Shown in pieces: positions 43,601 through 48,078 of a stretch of 48,078 bases of DNA; within the stretch, counting starts at the first letter, position 1; every line of letters starts with the position of its first letter. The notes under the pieces were generated by a model, which was given only the letters and a program-made list of their open reading frames with translations, made no database searches and was not told the origin of the DNA. The stretch is from Phoronis australis (Eukaryota; Phoronida; Phoronidae). The DNA is taken from the NCBI GenBank assembly GCA_002633005.1, contig NMRA01000699.1, forward strand, positions 37,649 to 85,726, in the 5' to 3' direction. A program made the translations under genes and the position numbers.

Positions 43601-45774
43601 GTTTGGGTGCAAAACCACACGGCATATGCAAAGAAATTGCCAACACTTTTTCCTTTTTTCATGTAATTGCTTTCTTTTAAAAACACATATCATTGTGCTG
43701 ATATGGAAAAGTAGTTCTTTCATATCATTCCCCTTGATAACTCTTTTATCACACGCCGGAATCAACAGGCACGTGTGAAAAAAATCGAAATATTTAGTTA
43801 CATCAAAGCACCTCAAAGTGCATGTGAAAGCCATTTAGTTCTTGATCATTTCTTATCCCTTTTCACCTGTCACTGAGTGTACACTATCGAGTATCTTAGT
43901 AGAATAAATATAAGTATGATTTAATAAAATTACACTTGTCAGCAAGTTAAAACATCATACACAAGCGTGTCTTGGGTGATGGGGTGTCGATCGAGAGTAC
44001 TCTTTCGTGAGCCGAAATCCACTGACAACCAAGAGAATGATCTTGGGTCAAATTAAGGTGAAATGAACTTTTCTTGTAACGCTCGTAAGTGATTAACCTC
44101 TTCGCCGATTTTGTTGTGAATGACGTCACTTATAAGTCCAAAGAATTATGTTTCATTACATGGTAGAAGCTTTTTATCGAAATGATATAAAGTGTACCGT
44201 TCGTGGGTAAAGAGCTTGCACAGTTCACAGTTGTCTTGCCAGTGATCGGTGTTCCCTCGACATACATGTACAATATTTTTCTTAACGACCTACCTGAACG
44301 TATTTACCCATATCCCAGCGTATATTTATTGTTTGCGTTCCTGCTGCTCTTTTGGGAATTTGAAAAGGGTAACCCTGTTCGGGTAGTATCTCGCATTCGT
44401 TCACAACGACGCTATTTGGCTATTTTGTGTGCCGATTTTGCCTCGTTTTCACCGTGACATGACGGCGACATCCCGTAGCTGCCAACTTGTTCGATTCTAT
44501 AGCCCAGCAACAAGTTGTTAAGTTTACCCTCGAAGCCAATATCTTACACGACTGATTAGCTCCATTCTGGCATTTATTGTTGGAGGGCCTGGGCTCTTTT
44601 GTTCGATAATTGCTCTGTCTGATCAGATCGTATATAGCCTGACTGGACTGGGCTGATAAAAATGAAAATTAAGTTATAACATATTTGAGCTTAAACATCT
44701 GAATTCCTCGTCAATAGCTGATCATGATCCGTTTTTGAATCACGAAAAATCGCCCAACTACCACAGAAGTTAAGACAATCTATTCTGTCCAAACGGATTA
44801 CTCAACGTACTGGGTTTGACTGTGTTCATACGCGTTCCGTAATATCGTGCAACCACCATACGTTTCCTTTGAAGCCTGGGAGATAATTGGCCTGCTTGTT
44901 ATCATACGGGACAAAAGATTGAGCTGGGCAGTTATCAAAAGAGCTAGATGTTATCGCACGTTCAGCACCCCTCACGTCTGGAAAAGTTACTGAACGACAG
45001 AACGCTGTAATGCCTGGGTCACGTATGAATAAGGTGTATTGTTTTGTTTACATCAAAGGTCATACAAGGTCAAGTTTTCCATATAATGGAAGAGTGCAAC
45101 GTTTCTGTCTTGCCCTGTCAAATAGGGGGACGTGGTTCGCCTTGCGGAAGGAATATCGAGGAAGTGGCGAGCAATTGACAGATCTTTTTTTCGTGTAAGT
45201 TAAATTAAAGAAAAATGCTTTGCCATCAACAGAAATTAAAAATCCCAAGAACAAACCGCTTTCCTTCTCTTCTAGTGGCAGAGAACCACTTTGAATAATG
45301 TAATTTAATCTGTTTTTTACGCCTACGCCACTTTAAAAGGTCGTATTCACCGTGTATTTGTGGACAGATGAAATCACACGTTTCTGCCGAAAACGCTGGC
45401 GTCATACACAAGCTTAATCGTGCTCAAACTTGTGTTTTCAAAGTGGTATAGACAGGACCTTAAAGTAACAATAAACAACGATCTCAATAAAGCTGGGTCT
45501 GCAAATGGTTAGTCGGCAACCACTTGGCAGGAAACGTTTGCAGTGCGGTAGGTAGGCACAGTGGCCTGCTAAAATAAGCTGACCAGTCGCTCACCCCGAC
45601 CGATCGACAATCGGTTGCCGAGTCGTTTCTGACCCGTCAGACAACAAATTCGTACACAGTAGTTTATACCTTCAAGTAATTCTTGTTATTTAAGTCGTAT
45701 TTCGGTCGACCACCATATCTCCACTGAATGGACTCGTCGTCCATATACGATCGCACTGGCGTATCAGGATCCAT
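37386..45774 (-). CDS. SnoaL-like (NTF2-fold) pathogen-related-protein-like gene, two candidate first exons
   Basis: Common exons 2-4 are 39907-40005, 39386-39602 and 37386-37633, with phases that join cleanly. Exon 2 has L-V-K-T-W-E-M-E-S-T-H-K-I-R-P-E. Exon 3 has L-Q-N-Y-K-F-V-V-N-G-G-R-P-L-T and F-L-D-A-F-P-L-G-F-T-W-E-L-L-E-V. Exon 4 has F-T-W-R-H-W-A-K-W-T-G-P-Y-K-G and I-N-V-F-Y-D-P-N-P. These blocks match the plant and invertebrate pathogen-related-protein family, which has a SnoaL-like cone-shaped fold; no enzymatic activity is established. Starting at exon 1a (45670-45774) the product is 222 residues, close to the family's usual size. Starting at exon 1b (40572-40640) it is 210 residues with a signal peptide. 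The C-terminal 20 or so residues appear transposon-derived. Confidence 0.85.
37634..39385 (-). other. Intron 3 of SnoaL-like gene
   Basis: GT-AG intron of about 1.75 kb with phase 1 ends. No additional exon or recognisable repeat inside. Confidence 0.7.
39386..39602 (-). CDS. Exon 3 of SnoaL-like gene
   Basis: 217 bases between acceptor TTTTGTTAG and donor GTGAGT, from phase 0 to phase 1. It encodes the central family blocks, including G-N-Y-N-M-L-L and F-P-L-G-F-T-W-E. Confidence 0.85.
39907..40005 (-). CDS. Exon 2 of SnoaL-like gene
   Basis: Thirty-three codons, phase 0 at both ends, between the acceptor TTTTTATTTACAG and the donor GTAGGAA. It encodes the helix with T-W-E-M-E and H-K-I-R-P-E. 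Confidence 0.85.
40572..40640 (-). CDS. Exon 1b, alternative signal-peptide exon of SnoaL-like protein
   Basis: ATG at 40638-40640 in a good context (AAAACATGG) opens 23 codons: a basic start (M-A-K-I-T-R), a hydrophobic core (F-L-V-I-F-G-I) and small residues near the end. The exon ends in phase 0 at GTAAAA. It could splice directly to exon 2 (570 bp intron) and would give a secreted form lacking the W-R-Y-G block. Confidence 0.6.
41200..41435 (+). repeat. Intronic duplicated segment, copy 1
   Basis: It aligns in the same orientation with 45115-45350. Shared blocks are GA(C/G)GAAGTG, GAGCA(G/A)TTGACAGATC, CATCAACAGAAATT, CAAGAACAAACC and ATATGCCACTTCAAAA/CTACGCCACTTTAAAA. No coding content is visible. 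Confidence 0.65.
45115..45350 (+). repeat. Intronic duplicated segment, copy 2
   Basis: Partner of 41200-41435, 3.9 kb away and about 320 bp downstream (in transcription) of exon 1a. It may be a trace of a tandem duplication within the first intron, or two copies of one dispersed repeat. Confidence 0.65.
45670..45774 (-). CDS. Exon 1a, cytosolic N-terminus of SnoaL-like protein
   Basis: ATG at 45772-45774 opens 35 codons that include W-R-Y-G-G-R-P-K-Y-D, the N-terminal block typical of pathogen-related proteins. The exon ends in phase 0 at donor GTATAAAC. The distance to exon 2 is 5.7 kb. There is no obvious TATA box; CATTCATTTATGACTGAAG lies just upstream. Confidence 0.75.
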
Positions 45775-46335
45775 CTCTTAACAGCTGTCCTTCTTCAGTC
45801 ATAAATGAATGACTACGCAGCTTCCAGTTTTTTTCCGAAATGCTGGCCAATATTCTAAAAGAGGTAATAACATATAATTTGGTCAGATAGAATACAGTAC
45901 CTTAGGAACAATCCTCAGACTACTAAAGACATGATCTTCTCCAGACTTTGGTGGTAAATTTACCCCAATGGCTTTTTAGCATTATTAAATTGTGTTGTGA
46001 AATTCCCTCACAATGGAAACTTTCCATGTGCAAAAACGAAATATGCATAATGGTCAGGAAACAATGATCGGCAAACAAGTTTGCAGCAATCGCCGTCGAA
46101 GCCTTTTAATCTAAAGCGGCTATACCAACGAGCCTTTTCTCACTTGTTGCATTCAGGACAACCCGTTTCAACTCTTAGGTATTAGGTGTTCGCCAAGCAG
46201 GGTTGCCTTTGAAAATGTACTGTAGGAGCTGGAATTTTTATCCAAAGAAGTTCCAAGCCAATAGCTAACTAACTGTATTACAATATTGTAGTTTATCCAA
46301 TACCTGTTGAATCAGTCGAGGGAAATAGGGCCATG
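45775..46335. other. 5' flank of SnoaL-like gene; no further gene seen
   Basis: This is presumably the promoter region for exon 1a. No TATA box or other defined element could be supported. Confidence 0.4.
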
Positions 46336-46645
46336 TACAGTGGCGGATCTAGGATATCACAAAGGGGGCAACTTTTTGTCCCGCTGTAAGCATTTGCGCA
46401 AACCACGATTGTACATGTAGATGCGCATAGCACCGAATGGGGGGAGGTCAGGAGATTTTTCTGTTTTTTCCTCTAAAATCAAGCATTTTCCTTCATTCTT
46501 GAAATTTATATCCAAGAAAAAAAGGAAAAAAAGCATGGAGAACGTGTCAAACAGAAAAAAACTGAAAGTATCAGAGACTCGAACTCAAAACCTGACGAAC
46601 AGAGCGCGGGTGCTTTACCACTACACCACGACTTACCTACTAATC
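46336..46645 (-). mobile_element. tRNA-derived SINE-like element
   Basis: On the minus strand 46640-46570 reads GGTGTAGTGGTAAAGCAC (A-box-like) and later GAGTTCGAGTC (B-box-like) at tRNA spacing, with a D-stem able to pair (GTGT/GCAC). Acceptor-stem pairing is absent, so it is not a working tRNA gene. The body runs to TCCTAGATCCGCCACTG at about 46338, a tail seen in many short transposons. Confidence 0.45.
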
Positions 46646-47044
46646 TCCTAGTAAGAGACCTACTTGTTTATGGTCCACAGCGTTTGCGCGCGAAACCTAC
46701 TTCTTTTTGTAATGCTTATTACAAGTTTTATATTTTGTGCAATCGGTTCTTAACAAATTTGTTGTATTTAAAATAGTCTTCAAATGCCCAAAAGACCAAA
46801 TCCGTGTTTCGTGTTGGCAATAATGACGGGACTGCTTTGGAAATCGTCTAAGTTAAGGTTTGAGAAAGAGAGAATTATGAGTTTCTGAGTGATTCACTAA
46901 GGCTTCGATTAAAATTCACATCTTACCAGCAGCTTCTGTTTTTTTAATCGTCACTCAGGTTCCATTTTCTTTAAAAAATGAAGAAAATTTTCTTCATTGC
47001 ACACACAGGCGCTTGGGTTTATCGCAAATGACGTCACAATATAT
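46646..47044. other. No gene recognised
   Basis: AT-rich spacer between the SINE-like element and the terminal-repeat transposon. Confidence 0.45.
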
Positions 47045-48078
47045 ATATAAGAAAACATAAAGGTTGGACACTCGAAATCTGTTTGCTCAGAATTTTCTAC
47101 TCAATTGTGCATGGAACTCCACGAAACTAGCATCGGACAACTCTTTCAATACTTTCTTTCATTCGATCTATTCAAATTTCCTTCGAGTGGTGATTTGGCG
47201 ACAAAAATGCCAAAAGAATGCCAAAATCACAAATTCAAGGACCTGATTCTGTGATGTCATGGCAGACGGTCTTCGCACATCCGGGTTTTGACCGACGCTC
47301 CCGAGCTAAATCCGAAAGTCTAATTTCGCGCGGCTTTCGCTGTCAATCCTTCGACTACTTGATCATGAGAAGCAGAGAGCACTTTATTGCCAAATAAATG
47401 AAATTACTCACATATTTGTGTCAAATATAAATTATCCTGATACAGTTTTGATATGCGAAGTTTTTTGTGTTCTGTGATTTCTTATGAAGGTTTTATTTTT
47501 GGCCAAAACAATGATTGAGTTAACTCGTCGGCCACGCGCATTGTAATACTTGCACGGGCTGCGTTTTCTGGCCGAATGTGTGTTGTGCTTCAATCAAAAA
47601 AGTGCGTGATGTCAAGATGAGAAACAAGATACGCCAGTTTATGCAATAAAATTCTAAGTTAAGGGCTAAAATGAGCCGTCAGTGGAATAAAGTTACAAAT
47701 AATTATTAAAATACTAACTTTAACATTCTCAATTAGTTGAGTTTTGGATTAGAGTTATTGAATTTGAAATATAGGTTGCTTGCTCAAACTTGAAGTTTCA
47801 CCTACGTCAGGCGTACAAGTTGAAGCACAACAGAAATCCGCCATGTTTACTATTTCAGGTCCTTGAATTCAGAGTTTTGAGATTGTTTTGGAAATTCCAT
47901 CGCCAATTCACCACTCACGAAGACAGTTAATGGGATCTAGGAAAGATAAGGCTTCGAAGGTTTATGCAACACCAGACTGAGGGAGGTGCACGCAGATTTT
48001 ATTTGGATTTTGGACGGTTGAAGTTGGGAGCCTCGGCTTTGCAAAGTTTAAGTGTCCAACCTTTATGTTTTCTTATAT
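47045..48078. mobile_element. DNA transposon (MITE-like) with long terminal inverted repeats
   Basis: ATATAAGAAAACATAAAGGT... at 47045-47072 is a perfect 28-base reverse complement of 48051-48078, the last bases of the window. Inverted similarity continues inside: GAGTGGTGA(T/A)TTGGCGA (about 47187) and AATTCAAGGACCTGA (about 47232) have counterparts near 47912 and 47870. Arms are therefore about 230 bp with divergence. The centre (47300-47800) shows no coding sequence. The flank ATATATAT suggests a TA-type target. The right flank lies outside the window. Confidence 0.8.

Larger units (their letters stand above)
40641..45669 (-). other. Long first intron of SnoaL-like gene (exon 1a form), also upstream region of exon 1b
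   Basis: No further exon with splice support was found. It contains two related segments, 41200-41435 and 45115-45350. Several short open frames (for example 41848-42099, 43021-43254, 44203-44457) have no recognisable family. It is unusually rich in TACATGTA (ten or so copies). Confidence 0.5.

Noticed and set aside
46570-46640. tRNA gene on the minus strand
   Set aside because: A and B boxes are present, but the acceptor stem does not pair and the T-stem is incomplete. A SINE head fits better.

Overview
The window looks like nuclear DNA of a marine invertebrate, most likely a cnidarian such as a coral or anemone. The reasons are spliced genes with GT-AG introns, low coding density, AT-rich sequence and a dense mixture of decayed transposons. 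The transposons include Penelope-like, Ty3/gypsy, LINE, THAP-bearing TTAA and unclassified DNA elements. No prokaryotic operon, CRISPR array or rRNA gene is visible. The taxon is an inference; nothing here fixes the species. One 874-base run of N and two single-N joins show that this is a draft assembly, and both single-N joins sit inside near-perfect direct duplications.

Layout. At 1-4220 a decayed transposon gene (pieces at 977-1495 and 4001-4219) is split by a 2.5 kb TTAA-flanked, THAP-bearing element (1500-3996). That element itself carries a Penelope-like fragment (2313-3085). Related THAP elements lie at 11515-12276, 14559-15142 (cut by the gap) and 19302-19481. Small repeats occupy 5821-6143, 6975-7080, 10230-11045, 13560-13663, 14466-14534, 23551-23834 and 25401-25544. 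A frameshifted Ty3/gypsy pol lies at 25725-27330. An unusual element of about 6 kb (29440-35475) has long inverted arms made of roughly 140 bp subrepeats, a decayed transposase-like gene inside and a LINE inserted into that gene.

Two host genes can be built exon by exon, both on the minus strand. The first (18516-20251, three exons) encodes a small secreted protein with two cysteine-rich domains resembling ShKT domains. It has a TATA box and a THAP-element fragment in its second intron. The second (37386-45774) encodes a SnoaL-like (NTF2-fold) protein of the pathogen-related-protein type. It has three common exons and two in-phase candidate first exons. One supplies the usual cytosolic N-terminus. 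The other, 5 kb closer, supplies a signal peptide. The last coding exon ends in sequence that looks like a retroelement tail.

The remaining long stretches show no supportable gene. The right edge of the window coincides with one terminus of a 1 kb inverted-repeat transposon (47045-48078).
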